A stretch of DNA of 38,313 nucleotides from an uncultured Alphaproteobacteria bacterium (GTDB lineage Bacteria; Pseudomonadota; Alphaproteobacteria; Caulobacterales; Hyphomonadaceae). The translations under genes and the position numbers were made by a program. Where the stretch lies: the NCBI GenBank assembly GCA_903842595.1, contig CAIMMO010000063.1, positions 1 to 38,313 on the forward strand, written 5' to 3'. Shown piece after piece: positions 8,439 through 15,495 of the stretch; position 1 is the first letter of the stretch, and every line of letters starts with the position of its first letter. The notes beneath the pieces are model-generated. The model was not told the origin of the DNA and searched no databases. It worked only from the letters and a program-made list of their open reading frames with translations.

Positions 8439-8930
8439 TCAGCGGAGCATCGCCCGGCACACAGCCTCCAGCCCACGCGCGTCGACCTCGTCGAACGCGC
8501 CAAGGTCGGTCGAGTCAACGTCCAGCACGGCGACCAACGAGCCGCCTGGATTGAAGACCGGCACAACGATCTCGGAGTTCGAGCGCCCATCGCACGCAAT
8601 GTGGCCGGGGAAGGCATGCACGTCCGGCACGATGATCGTCTCACGCGTCGAGGCGCACGCGCCGCACACGCCCTTGTCGAATGGAATGCGGAGGCAGCCC
8701 AACGTGCCCTGATACGGGCCGATCACCAGTTCGCGGCTCTTGCCCGGATCGACTTCGTAGAACCCGCACCAGAAGAAGCGCTCGCCGAACGCGGCCTTCA
8801 GCAGCGAGATGGTCGTCGCATAGCGCGCCGTCCGCGATGTCTCGCCGGCGACCACGCCGGAGATTTCGGTGACCAGTTCGCCATACGCGGTCGCCTTGTC
8901 AGCCGAATACTGTATCTGCTGTTCAGCCAA
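8439..8930 (-). CDS. msrC: Free methionine-(R)-sulfoxide reductase (GAF domain)
   Basis: A 163-residue GAF-domain enzyme that reduces free L-methionine-(R)-sulfoxide in the cytoplasm using thioredoxin. Three conserved cysteines are present: Cys79 (GTLGCLRIP), Cys89 (GVCGAC) and Cys113 (GHIACD). They correspond to Cys84, 94 and 118 of E. coli fRMsr. The motifs PDVHAFPGHIACD, SNSEIVVPV and VLDVDS are family hallmarks. I prefer TTG 8930 as start: AGGGG lies a suitable distance upstream and the length matches E. coli (165). A GTG at 8960 would add ten residues and overlap the upstream MarR gene. The MarR stop lies within 11 bases of this start, so the two are probably co-transcribed, suggesting oxidant-linked control. 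Confidence 0.93.
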   Translation of the reverse strand: MAEQQIQYSADKATAYGELVTEISGVVAGETSRTARYATTISLLKAAFGERFFWCGFYEVDPGKSRELVIGPYQGTLGCLRIPFDKGVCGACASTRETIIVPDVHAFPGHIACDGRSNSEIVVPVFNPGGSLVAVLDVDSTDLGAFDEVDARGLEAVCRAMLR

Positions 8931-8938
8931 GCGGACCC

Positions 8939-9349
8939 CTATCCAGCCTTGACCAGACACGAGTGGAGCACTTCCAGCGTCGCGGCGAGGTCCTTCTGCT
9001 TGCTATCGCTCATGCCCTCGATTGCGGCGGTCAGGCGATGCACGGGATCATGCGCCAACAGCGCCCTGCCAGCCGGCGTCAGCTCGATCCTGCGCACGCG
9101 ACGATCCTCGGTGTCGGCCTTGACGGTCACATAATTCTTGCGCGCAAGCGACGCCACAGCCCGCGAGGCCGGAGCGTGGGTCACGCCAAGATAGGTCGCA
9201 ACGCCGCCAATCGTCCGCTCCTGCTTGCTGGCGCGCGCCAGGTAACGCAGCACGGCCCACTGACCTGCATGGATGGCGCGGGGCCCGCGCGATTCGTAAA
9301 TCGCCCGTGCCGTCTGTTCAAGCAGACGCGCGACAACGCTCGCATCCAT
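8939..9349 (-). CDS. MarR-family transcriptional regulator
   Basis: A winged-helix regulator of 136 residues. The pattern is a dimerisation helix, then QWAVLRYLARA, the helix-turn-helix IGGVATYLGVTHAPASRAVASLARKNYV, and the wing DTEDRRVRRIELTPAGRALL, a textbook MarR arrangement. MarR proteins usually repress their own operon and release DNA on binding a phenolic ligand or on oxidation. It lies directly upstream of the methionine-sulfoxide reductase gene on the same strand, so oxidative-stress control is a fair inference. The start is ATG 9349; a GTG at 9367 would add six residues. No cysteine lies in the DNA-binding part, so redox sensing through an obvious Cys switch is not supported. Confidence 0.9.
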   Translation of the reverse strand: MDASVVARLLEQTARAIYESRGPRAIHAGQWAVLRYLARASKQERTIGGVATYLGVTHAPASRAVASLARKNYVTVKADTEDRRVRRIELTPAGRALLAHDPVHRLTAAIEGMSDSKQKDLAATLEVLHSCLVKAG

Positions 9350-9605
9350 CTGAGGTAAGGCTCCCACACTTCCGGGCGCTTCGAACCAGGATTCTGGTCA
9401 AGCGGAATTCTGCATTCGAACTTGGCACGGGGCGGTAGCAACCAGTTTTCTTGCCCACACGCAATGATCAACCCGCTCAATACAGGTGTAGATGCGTAAC
9501 TCTGCCGCTGGACCAGGCTGATTATCGATCCACGCAGCAGTCTCCGTATACCTAAAATGGGCTTCTTCTCAGATTTACTCAGTTGAACGCACTGCCGTTT
9601 GCGAG

Positions 9606-9629
9606 GCTCCGAGCTTTCCGCGACGGAGC
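9606..9629 (-). terminator. Possible terminator hairpin downstream of tRNA-Gly
   Basis: GCTCCG (9606-9611) can pair with CGGAGC (9624-9629), 18 bases past the tRNA 3' end in the tRNA direction. There is no T-run, so it is weak. The rest of the stretch 9350-9647 holds nothing I can support. Confidence 0.25.
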
Positions 9630-9647
9630 ATTCTGCCTGGCGAATAC

Positions 9648-9721
9648 TGGAGCGGGTGAAGGGAATCGAACCCTCGTATTCAGCTTGGGAAGCTGCTGCT
9701 CTACCATTGAGCTACACCCGC
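9648..9721 (-). tRNA. tRNA-Gly (anticodon CCC)
   Basis: On the minus strand a 74-base cloverleaf reads from GCGGGTGTAGC to CACCCGCTCCA, with the 3' CCA encoded. The acceptor stem GCGGGTG pairs with CACCCGC. The D-arm is GCTC-AATGGTA-GAGC and the T-arm GAGGG-TTCGATT-CCCTT. The anticodon loop is TTCCCAA, giving anticodon CCC, which reads GGG glycine codons. The top pair of the anticodon stem is a G-A mismatch, which occurs in this tRNA type. It stands alone between the MarR gene and zwf, with no integrase or repeat nearby. Confidence 0.96.
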
Positions 9722-9909
9722 GCACACGATCGGCAATGCTTATCAGGTGTCATGCGAGAGGCCAACGCGGCAGCATTTGCGAATTAGTTGCAGGAATTTG
9801 GCCCGTTACCCGGGAAAAACCGCCTTGCCGTTCGTGATATGGGCGCAATCCGCTGCGGGATGCGTAATTCCGCTTGACCCAACGCGCGGTGCTGTCCTGA
9901 GGTCTGTCC

Positions 9910-11358
9910 ATGACCATGCCGGGGGCTTTTGTCATATTTGGCGCGACGGGCGACCTTGCCCGTCGAATGCTGTTCCCGTCTCTCTACTTCCTTGATGCCG
10001 ACGGGCTTTTACCGTCGGAACTCCGGATCATTGGCGCCGCCCGATCGGCCCACTCGGATGCCGAATTCCGGGCCGACGTGAAGACCTGGGTCAAGGACCG
10101 AGCGGGTCCTTTCTTCTCGGAAGACGCCTGGAAGGACTTCGAAAGACGCCTCGGCTATGTCTCAGGCGACGCCACTGACTCCCAGTCCTATGTTAGACTG
10201 CGTGAGGCGCTGAAGGGCGACCCCGGCGCGCTCTTCTACCTCTCAACCTCTCCCGCCCTCTACATCCCGATCGTGCAGGGCCTCGCCGAGCAGGGGCTAA
10301 CCGGCGCGCCCAATGGCGTTATCGTCGAGAAGCCTATCGGCAAGAGCTATGCTTCCTGCGAGCAGATCAACAGCGCCATAGCCGAGCATTTCGCCGAGAA
10401 CCGCACTTTCCGCATCGACCACTATCTCGGCAAGGAAACCGTCCAGAACCTAATCGCGCTCCGCTTCGCCAACGCTCTGTTCGAGCCGCTGTGGAACCGC
10501 CACTATATCGATCATGTGCAGATCACGGTGGCCGAGACGCTCGGCGTCGAAGGCCGCTTCGGCTACTACAACGAATACGGCGCCACTCGCGACATGGTGC
10601 AGAACCACCTGCTCCAGCTGCTGAGCTTAATCGCGATGGAGCCGCCGCACGACATGCGGCCGGAGTCGGTACGCAGCGAGAAGGTGAAGGTGCTGCGCAG
10701 TCTGCGTCCGATCCGCGACAGCGAGCTACGTGACAAGACCGTACGCGGCCAGTACGCGCGCGGCGTCGCCGACGGCCAAACCGTTCCCGGCTACAGCGAA
10801 GAGGAGGGCGGAAAGCCATCCGACACCGAGACCTTCGTTGCGCTGTGCGCTCACATCGATAACTGGCGCTGGGCCGGCGTGCCCTTCTACCTGCGCACTG
10901 GCAAGCGCCTGCCGACGCGCCATTCGCAGATCGTGATCCAGTTCCGCGACATTCCGCACTCGATCTTCAATGGTGCGCCGCTGATGGCGAACCAGCTGAC
11001 CATCACGCTTCAGCCGGAAGAATCGATCTCGCTCACCATAATGAACAAGACGCCGACCCTGACGCAGGGCGGCTACGAGCTTCAGCCGCTGTCGCTCAAC
11101 CTCTCCCTGCTCGACGCCTTCAAGGGCGAAAAGCGCCGGCGCATCGCCTATGAGCGCCTGTTGCTCGAAGCTATCTCCAACAACTCCACACTGTTCGTCC
11201 GCCGCGATGAAGCCGAAGCCGCCTGGCTATGGATTGATCGCATCATCGAAGGCTGGGCGCGCACGGGCATGCGCCCCGCCCCCTATCAGGCAGGCAGCTG
11301 GGGACCTGCAGGCGCGTTCGCGCTGACCGAACGAAACGGCCATAGTTGGGACGAATGA
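9910..11358 (+). CDS. zwf: Glucose-6-phosphate 1-dehydrogenase
   Basis: A 482-residue enzyme oxidising glucose-6-phosphate to 6-phosphoglucono-lactone with NAD(P)+, the entry to the Entner-Doudoroff pathway. The nucleotide site is GATGDLA (11-17). The active-site signature is RIDHYLGKE (168-176), with His and Lys for catalysis and substrate binding; the conserved segments EKPIGKS and FRTGKRLP-like YLRTGKRLP also appear. Length is normal. The start ATG 9910 is preceded by TGAGG (9898-9902). The stop overlaps the start of pgl in ATGA, so translation is coupled. edd and eda lie 6 kb further on the same strand, separated by unrelated genes. Confidence 0.97.
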   Translation: MTMPGAFVIFGATGDLARRMLFPSLYFLDADGLLPSELRIIGAARSAHSDAEFRADVKTWVKDRAGPFFSEDAWKDFERRLGYVSGDATDSQSYVRLREALKGDPGALFYLSTSPALYIPIVQGLAEQGLTGAPNGVIVEKPIGKSYASCEQINSAIAEHFAENRTFRIDHYLGKETVQNLIALRFANALFEPLWNRHYIDHVQITVAETLGVEGRFGYYNEYGATRDMVQNHLLQLLSLIAMEPPHDMRPESVRSEKVKVLRSLRPIRDSELRDKTVRGQYARGVADGQTVPGYSEEEGGKPSDTETFVALCAHIDNWRWAGVPFYLRTGKRLPTRHSQIVIQFRDIPHSIFNGAPLMANQLTITLQPEESISLTIMNKTPTLTQGGYELQPLSLNLSLLDAFKGEKRRRIAYERLLLEAISNNSTLFVRRDEAEAAWLWIDRIIEGWARTGMRPAPYQAGSWGPAGAFALTERNGHSWDE

Positions 11359-12062
11359 GCACCGCCACACCACACGAAGAAAGCTTCTTCCAGGACCGCC
11401 GCCGCCTGTTCGGCGGCCTTTGCCAGGATTTCACCGACCGTCTGAACGAGATCATCCGCAAGCGTCGGAAGGCCTCTCTCGCGCTCGCCGGCGGCACCAC
11501 GCCCGGCACGCTCTACGAAGCGCTGTCCAACGTTCCGATCAAGTGGGAAAAAATCTCGCTCACCGTGACCGACGAGCGCTGGGTCTCGCCGGAAGACCCC
11601 GCCTCCAACGAATACCTCGTGCGCGACCTCCTGATGAAACGCCGCGCGGCCGGCGCGACGTTCGTGCCGTTCAAGACCAATCACGCAAAGGCTTCGGGCG
11701 GCGCAGCGGTTGTTGAAAAGCGGCTGACGCCGATCATGCCGTTCGACATCTGCCTGCTCGGCATGGGCCCAGACGGTCACATTGCCTCGTTGATCCCGGG
11801 CGCCGTAGGATACTCCGCCGCCGTCGACCCTTCTGGCACAAAAAAAGTCGGCGGTATCCACGCGCCCGGCGCCGCTGGCTCGCCCGAGCGGATGACGCTA
11901 ACTATTCCTGGAATTCTATCATCGCGTCGCATCGTCCTGCTCTTCAGGGGGCAGGACAAGCTGACGGTCTACCAGGAGGCCAAGAGCGGCGAAGGCTCGT
12001 CCCCGATCCGCGAACTTCTTCTGCAGCGCAAAGTCCCTGTCCACGCCTTCTGGGCGCCGTAG
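11355..12062 (+). CDS. pgl: 6-phosphogluconolactonase
   Basis: A 235-residue cytoplasmic hydrolase (NagB/SugarP-isomerase-like fold) that opens 6-phosphoglucono-lactone to 6-phosphogluconate. Visible motifs are LAGGTTPGTLYE (44-55), the substrate-binding VTDERWVSP (71-79) and LLGMGPDGHIASL (134-146), which holds the catalytic His. The start ATG 11355 overlaps the zwf stop by 4 bases. Its TAG stop lies one base from the stop of the convergent third curlin gene, leaving no room for a terminator. It supplies the substrate of Edd encoded at 17487. Confidence 0.95.
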   Translation: MSTATPHEESFFQDRRRLFGGLCQDFTDRLNEIIRKRRKASLALAGGTTPGTLYEALSNVPIKWEKISLTVTDERWVSPEDPASNEYLVRDLLMKRRAAGATFVPFKTNHAKASGGAAVVEKRLTPIMPFDICLLGMGPDGHIASLIPGAVGYSAAVDPSGTKKVGGIHAPGAAGSPERMTLTIPGILSSRRIVLLFRGQDKLTVYQEAKSGEGSSPIRELLLQRKVPVHAFWAP

Positions 12063-12063
12063 C

Positions 12064-12567
12064 CTAGAACAGCTGCGTTACCGCTCGCCGCAGCCTGCCG
12101 GGGTTCTGCGGATAAATCTCGCAGAGCACCGCAGGAAATGTGTGGATTCCAGCGCGTGTCTGGATCACGCCCACGCTCTGTCCGCCTGTCTGAACAACGC
12201 CAGTGGAACTCCCGCGCCCGACCTGCACGATACAGGCCGAATTGTTCACACCAGTCTGCATGATCGTCGCGTCATTGCGACGACCGATCTGCCGGATGGT
12301 CGCGTCGTTGTTGACGCCGTCCTGCTTCGCCCGGCCGGTATTGAACGCGCCGTTCTGTAGGATGCGGATCGCGCTATCGACGCCGTTCTGGCCTGCGGCA
12401 GCGCCATTGCCGCGACCGTACTGAGTGATCCCGACGCTCGGCGCCGCCCAAGCGGACTAGGTGTATGCGGAGAACAGCGCCGGATAGCTGATCTGCGCCT
12501 GCGCCGCAGATGCGCCACGTGCGCCAATGAGCGAGAGCCCCGCAAGCCTGCGACGAAAGGCGGACAT
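12064..12567 (-). pseudogene. Third curlin-repeat gene, interrupted by an in-frame TAG
   Basis: Reading from ATG 12567, one frame runs 168 codons to a stop at 12064. It begins with an export signal ending ASAAQAQ and carries curlin-like repeats with QNG, QDG, QIG, QTG and QVG turns. Codon 37 (12457-12459) is TAG, just after the signal peptide, with no other interruption in the remaining 130 codons. No usable start follows the TAG before the repeats. The C-terminal half closely parallels the neighbouring curlin, including a Cys in the repeat (Cys112 against Cys108) and a second near the end (Cys149 against Cys146). A single C-to-T change of a Gln codon would explain it. The start lies 2 bases after the upstream curlin stop, with SD GAAGGGG. 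It is probably a recent pseudogene; readthrough is possible. Confidence 0.8.
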
Positions 12568-12569
12568 CG

Positions 12570-13064
12570 TCAGTACCCCTTCACGCCGATGCGATTCCAG
12601 TAACCGCGATTGGCGGGATCAAGCGAGCACATCCTGCCCGGAATGGCGTACGCGCCCTTGTTCGTCTGAACGACACCGCCGCTGAGGCCATTGCCCACCT
12701 GGATCACGCCAGCCGACAGATTCTTGCCCACCTGCACCACGCAGCCAAGATTGTTGTCGCCGACCTGCGTGACTGACGCGTCGTTGTTCTTGCCGTACTG
12801 ACGGATGCGCGCATCGTTCGCTGTGCCGGCCTGATTGATCATGCCGGTGTTCGCAACGCCGTCCTGCCTTACGGCGGCGGCGTTCCGCTCGCCATTCTGG
12901 GCGATCGCAACGCCGTTCGCGCGGCCATTCTGCTGCACATCCACCTTCGACTCTGTTGGCGCATGATAGCCGTAGCGATCATAGCGGCCCTGCGCTTCAG
13001 CCGCGCCTGCGCCCAGCGCCGCGATCAGCGCGAGGGAGACAAGTTTGAGGCGGGCGTTCATCAT
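12570..13064 (-). CDS. Curlin-repeat protein, cysteine-containing (CsgA/CsgB-like)
   Basis: A 164-residue secreted protein. The signal peptide ends near AAEA-Q (cleavage at about 24/25). Residues 41-137 are about eight short repeats of the curlin type, with Gln-x-Gly and Asn at fixed spacing (VQQNGRAN, IAQNGER, VRQDGVAN, IRQYGKNN, VTQVGDNN), as in curli amyloid subunits. Unlike the first curlin it has two cysteines (108 and 146) and a non-repeat tail rich in Arg, Tyr and Gly. That could make it a minor or capping/nucleating subunit, which is inference. The start ATG 13064 has SD CAGGAG. It is the third gene of the operon, 21 bases after csgH. Confidence 0.88.
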   Translation of the reverse strand: MMNARLKLVSLALIAALGAGAAEAQGRYDRYGYHAPTESKVDVQQNGRANGVAIAQNGERNAAAVRQDGVANTGMINQAGTANDARIRQYGKNNDASVTQVGDNNLGCVVQVGKNLSAGVIQVGNGLSGGVVQTNKGAYAIPGRMCSLDPANRGYWNRIGVKGY

Positions 13065-13085
13065 GGCTGACTCCTGAAGTCCGAA

Positions 13086-13619
13086 CTACGACGTAATGTC
13101 GCGGCAGATTTCACGGCCGCCCGTGCGCACCTTCAGAACAGCGCGGAACCTGGCGCCCCGCTCCATCGAGATTTCCGACGCGCTCAATCTCACACGCTCA
13201 CCGCGCGCCGCATCAAACGGCCCGCCCTGGTTGATGTCGGACGAACCCGATGCGCCGCTCTTGGTGATGACCAGCGAGTACTCGCCCGCCAATGACTTGT
13301 CGGCGCGAACGATAGGCGTCACGCGGATGCTGTTGGACGTGCGATCAATGTCGATGTCGCACGAGAGCCGCGCCTTGATCTTCTGCGCCACCACAGGCGC
13401 AGGCGCCGGGGCGCGCAGCTCGGCGGTTGGCGCAACATGCGGCGGAATGATCGGCGGCGCGCTGTCAGGCTCTGGCGCGTACGCCGGAGGTGCGTCGAAA
13501 GAATTCACATAGTCTGGTCCGCTTTGCGTGACGACCGCCGTGTTTGGCGTGCCTTGAGCGGCCGACGAGCAGCCAGCCAGAACGAGGGCGGCAGCAAGAA
13601 GATAGATGCGATTGGTCAT
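13086..13619 (-). CDS. csgH: Curli assembly protein CsgH-like lipoprotein
   Basis: A 177-residue lipoprotein: lipobox LAGC (Cys17), a proline-rich linker at about 38-78, then a ~95-residue beta-sandwich domain. This domain matches CsgH, the alphaproteobacterial counterpart of CsgC: a LSCDIDID strand, ITPIV-type strand VTPIVRADKSL, and the characteristic ITKSGASGSSDINQGG. Family knowledge: CsgC/CsgH keep curlin from forming amyloid inside the periplasm. The two domain cysteines (about 87 and 173) may form a disulfide. A lipid anchor with a long linker is notable, because the CsgC I know of is soluble. The start has a perfect AAAGGAGG. It sits between the two intact curlin genes. Confidence 0.85.
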   Translation of the reverse strand: MTNRIYLLAAALVLAGCSSAAQGTPNTAVVTQSGPDYVNSFDAPPAYAPEPDSAPPIIPPHVAPTAELRAPAPAPVVAQKIKARLSCDIDIDRTSNSIRVTPIVRADKSLAGEYSLVITKSGASGSSDINQGGPFDAARGERVRLSASEISMERGARFRAVLKVRTGGREICRDITS

Positions 13620-13624
13620 GGTTG

Positions 13625-13637
13625 CCTCCTTTGGAGG
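13625..13637 (-). promoter_or_regulatory. Small hairpin covering the csgH ribosome-binding site
   Basis: On the minus strand CCTCC-AAA-GGAGG forms a 5-pair hairpin with a 3-base loop, and its right arm is the csgH Shine-Dalgarno. It could lower csgH translation relative to the major curlin. The hairpin is read directly; the effect is inferred. Confidence 0.45.
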
Positions 13638-13640
13638 GGT

Positions 13641-13666
13641 GGCCCGGCGGTTTGACCCGCCGGGCC
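13641..13666 (-). promoter_or_regulatory. Strong intercistronic stem-loop after the first curlin gene
   Basis: A perfect 10-base-pair stem (GGCCCGGCGG at 13641-13650 with 13657-13666) and a 6-base loop lie between the first curlin stop (13689) and the csgH start. On the transcribed strand no T-run follows, so it is not a simple terminator. Its position suits an mRNA-stabilising or partly attenuating element that raises major-subunit output over csgH and the later curlins. Confidence 0.7.
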
Positions 13667-13688
13667 GGATTGGCCTCGACTGCTGGCC

Positions 13689-14195
13689 TTAGTTGTAGCC
13701 GCTCTGCACGACCACCGAGATGTTGCCTTCACCGCGCTGGCGGACTTCCACATCCTGGCCGCGGCCGGTCTGGATGATGGCTGAGGCGTTGTTGGCGCCC
13801 GCCTGGTCCGTCACGGCATGGTGACCTGAGCCCATCTGGGCGATACCGGAGACGTTGTTGTAGCCGCGCTGGCGTGTTTCGGCGTTCAGGCGCAGGCCAT
13901 CCTGAGCGGTAACGGCGAGGTTGGCTTCACCACGCTGCTCCGTCATCGACCTGTTGCGCGTGCCGTACTGGTCCATGCGCAGGAAGTTGTTGTAGCCGGT
14001 CTGCACGCCAGAGGCGTAGTGACCCCGGCCGCCCTGCACGGTGACGGAACCGTTGCGGTCGCCGTTCTGGGCGATGGCGGCGCCGTGTCCGCGGCCGCCC
14101 TGCTCGATCTGGACGCGATTGCGCCCCTGGGCTTCGGCAACGCCTGCGCCGGCCATGAGTGCGACGGCGAGAGCGGCTGAAAGAATACGTGTCAT
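13689..14195 (-). CDS. csgA: Curlin-repeat protein, likely major subunit (CsgA-like)
   Basis: A 168-residue secreted protein. The signal peptide runs to VAEA-Q (about 23/24). Nearly the whole mature chain is curlin repeats of about 11 residues per strand, with Gln, Gly and Asn in register: IEQGGRGH, IAQNGDRN, VQTGYNN, MDQYGTRN, TEQRGEAN, RQRGYNN, AQMGSGHH, IQTGRGQ, VQSGYN. There is no cysteine, unlike the other two copies. It is first in the operon, with SD CCGGAG (14205-14210) before ATG 14195; the frame is open upstream to 14429 but without a signal peptide. No csgG, csgE, csgF or csgD lies in the window, so export needs genes elsewhere. Paired dyads sit upstream. Confidence 0.9.
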   Translation of the reverse strand: MTRILSAALAVALMAGAGVAEAQGRNRVQIEQGGRGHGAAIAQNGDRNGSVTVQGGRGHYASGVQTGYNNFLRMDQYGTRNRSMTEQRGEANLAVTAQDGLRLNAETRQRGYNNVSGIAQMGSGHHAVTDQAGANNASAIIQTGRGQDVEVRQRGEGNISVVVQSGYN

Positions 14196-14280
14196 GGTGC
14201 GAACTCCGGTTTTTCCCTTCGCGCCTTTTTCCTTCACTGCGCGACAGGTAGACGATGCACCGCGGCGCATGACCCGGAGT

Positions 14281-14314
14281 TGAACGACAAGTTCAGTCTG
14301 CAGTTTTTCTGCAG
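14281..14314 (-). promoter_or_regulatory. Tandem dyads upstream of the curli operon
   Basis: Two perfect inverted repeats lie side by side: TGAAC-N5-GTTCA (14281-14295) and CTGCAG-N5-CTGCAG (14298-14314). Both have a 5-base spacer, and they lie 86-119 bases upstream of the first curlin start. This is a plausible operator pair for a dimeric regulator. The second repeat could also fold as a hairpin at the 3' end of the kynU message. Confidence 0.4.
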
Positions 14315-14349
14315 AATCTGGAGTGAACGGACATTCAGCTTCGCGAGCC

Positions 14350-15495
14350 TCAGAAGCGCGCCGCGATCTCGCAGAGATGCGTGATATCGTCCTCGTCGTG
14401 ATAGAGCCCCACGCCGATCCGCAGCACATCGCCGCGCAGATCGGTCACGACGCCTGCCGCTGCAAACGCATCCTGCCACGCCCTCGCCCGCGGACTCTCC
14501 AGCGCCAGAAATCGTGAGCGTGGCTGGATGATCGCAGGATTGAGCAGGCGTGCCAACCCAAGCCTCGTCTCATCCAGCTCCGCCGCCAGCGACATCAGCA
14601 GCGGATCGACATGCGCATTCACGCCCGCCGTCGTCAGCCCTTCCCGCTTCAGCATCGCCTGCACAGCGTTTAAGCGATAAAGCCCAGAAGGATCGAACGT
14701 CGCGCCCGCAAACCGCCGCGCATCCTGCGCATAGCCCACCTGCCCCGGCATCAAGGCGAGATCATCGAACGCCGCGAACCACCCTGTGTTCACAGGCCGC
14801 GCGCCAAACGCTGGAGGCGCATGCAGAAAGCACACGCCCTCGCCCGCCATCGCATACTTGTAGCCGCCTGCGAGATAGAAGATGCGATCACTCAACTTGG
14901 ACAGATCAACCTCGACCGCCATGAAGGCGTGATAGCCATCGATCACCACCCATGGCCCCTCGGGCCGCGCCAGCGCCGCAAGCTCGTCGATGCGATCGAA
15001 CGTGCGGCCAGAACCAAACATCACATGGCTCACGACGATCAGATCAGAATCGCCACTCCGCGCGCGCGCCATGAACGCGTCGGCAAACAGCGCTTGATCC
15101 GTCGCCACCGTCTCCAGCTCAATCGCGCCAGCCTCGGCCCACCGCGCCGACTGCCTGCGAAAACTGTGAAACTCGCCATCGCTCGCCAGCACGCGCGGCT
15201 TGTCCTTCCCCATCGCTGATAGAATACGTACCAGTAGCTCATGCGTGTTCGGCGCAAACACGATGCTGTCAGGCGAGGGCAGGTTAAGCTCCTTCGCGAT
15301 GTGTCCCTGCGCCTCGGGCCAGACCTCGGCCATCACGCGGTCCCATTTGTGATCGGCCAGCCGCGCCGCATCCTCCCACGCCGCCTGCTGCCCCTCGAAA
15401 CTCGCGTCCGGCCACAGATGATGGCTGTGCGCCGCAAAATGCAGACGCCCTGGAGCAGCCCCAAGCGATCGCGAGAAGAGGCGCTTGAAACTCAC
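14350..15495 (-). CDS. kynU: Class V PLP-dependent enzyme, probable kynureninase
   Basis: A 381-residue fold-type I PLP enzyme of the aminotransferase class V / kynureninase group. The cofactor Asp is in VVIDGYHAF (Asp186) and the Schiff-base Lys in LAGGYKYAMAG (Lys213). The start GTG 15495 overlaps the kynA stop in GTGA, so the two are translationally coupled. With KynA upstream, cleavage of kynurenine to anthranilate and alanine is the likely role. The residues around the Lys differ from the classic kynureninase GCTYKYLNGGPG motif, so it is a divergent member. Another PLP reaction on the same pathway (for instance transamination or desulfination-type chemistry) is not excluded. Confidence 0.75.
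   Translation of the reverse strand: MSFKRLFSRSLGAAPGRLHFAAHSHHLWPDASFEGQQAAWEDAARLADHKWDRVMAEVWPEAQGHIAKELNLPSPDSIVFAPNTHELLVRILSAMGKDKPRVLASDGEFHSFRRQSARWAEAGAIELETVATDQALFADAFMARARSGDSDLIVVSHVMFGSGRTFDRIDELAALARPEGPWVVIDGYHAFMAVEVDLSKLSDRIFYLAGGYKYAMAGEGVCFLHAPPAFGARPVNTGWFAAFDDLALMPGQVGYAQDARRFAGATFDPSGLYRLNAVQAMLKREGLTTAGVNAHVDPLLMSLAAELDETRLGLARLLNPAIIQPRSRFLALESPRARAWQDAFAAAGVVTDLRGDVLRIGVGLYHDEDDITHLCEIAARF

Noticed and set aside
9648-9721. tRNA-Gly as an integration site for a genomic island
   Set aside because: No integrase, no repeat of the tRNA 3' end and only housekeeping genes on both sides.
14281-14295. SOS (LexA) box upstream of the curlin gene
   Set aside because: Alphaproteobacterial LexA sites are direct GTTC-N7-GTTC repeats; this is an inverted repeat with a 5-base spacer.
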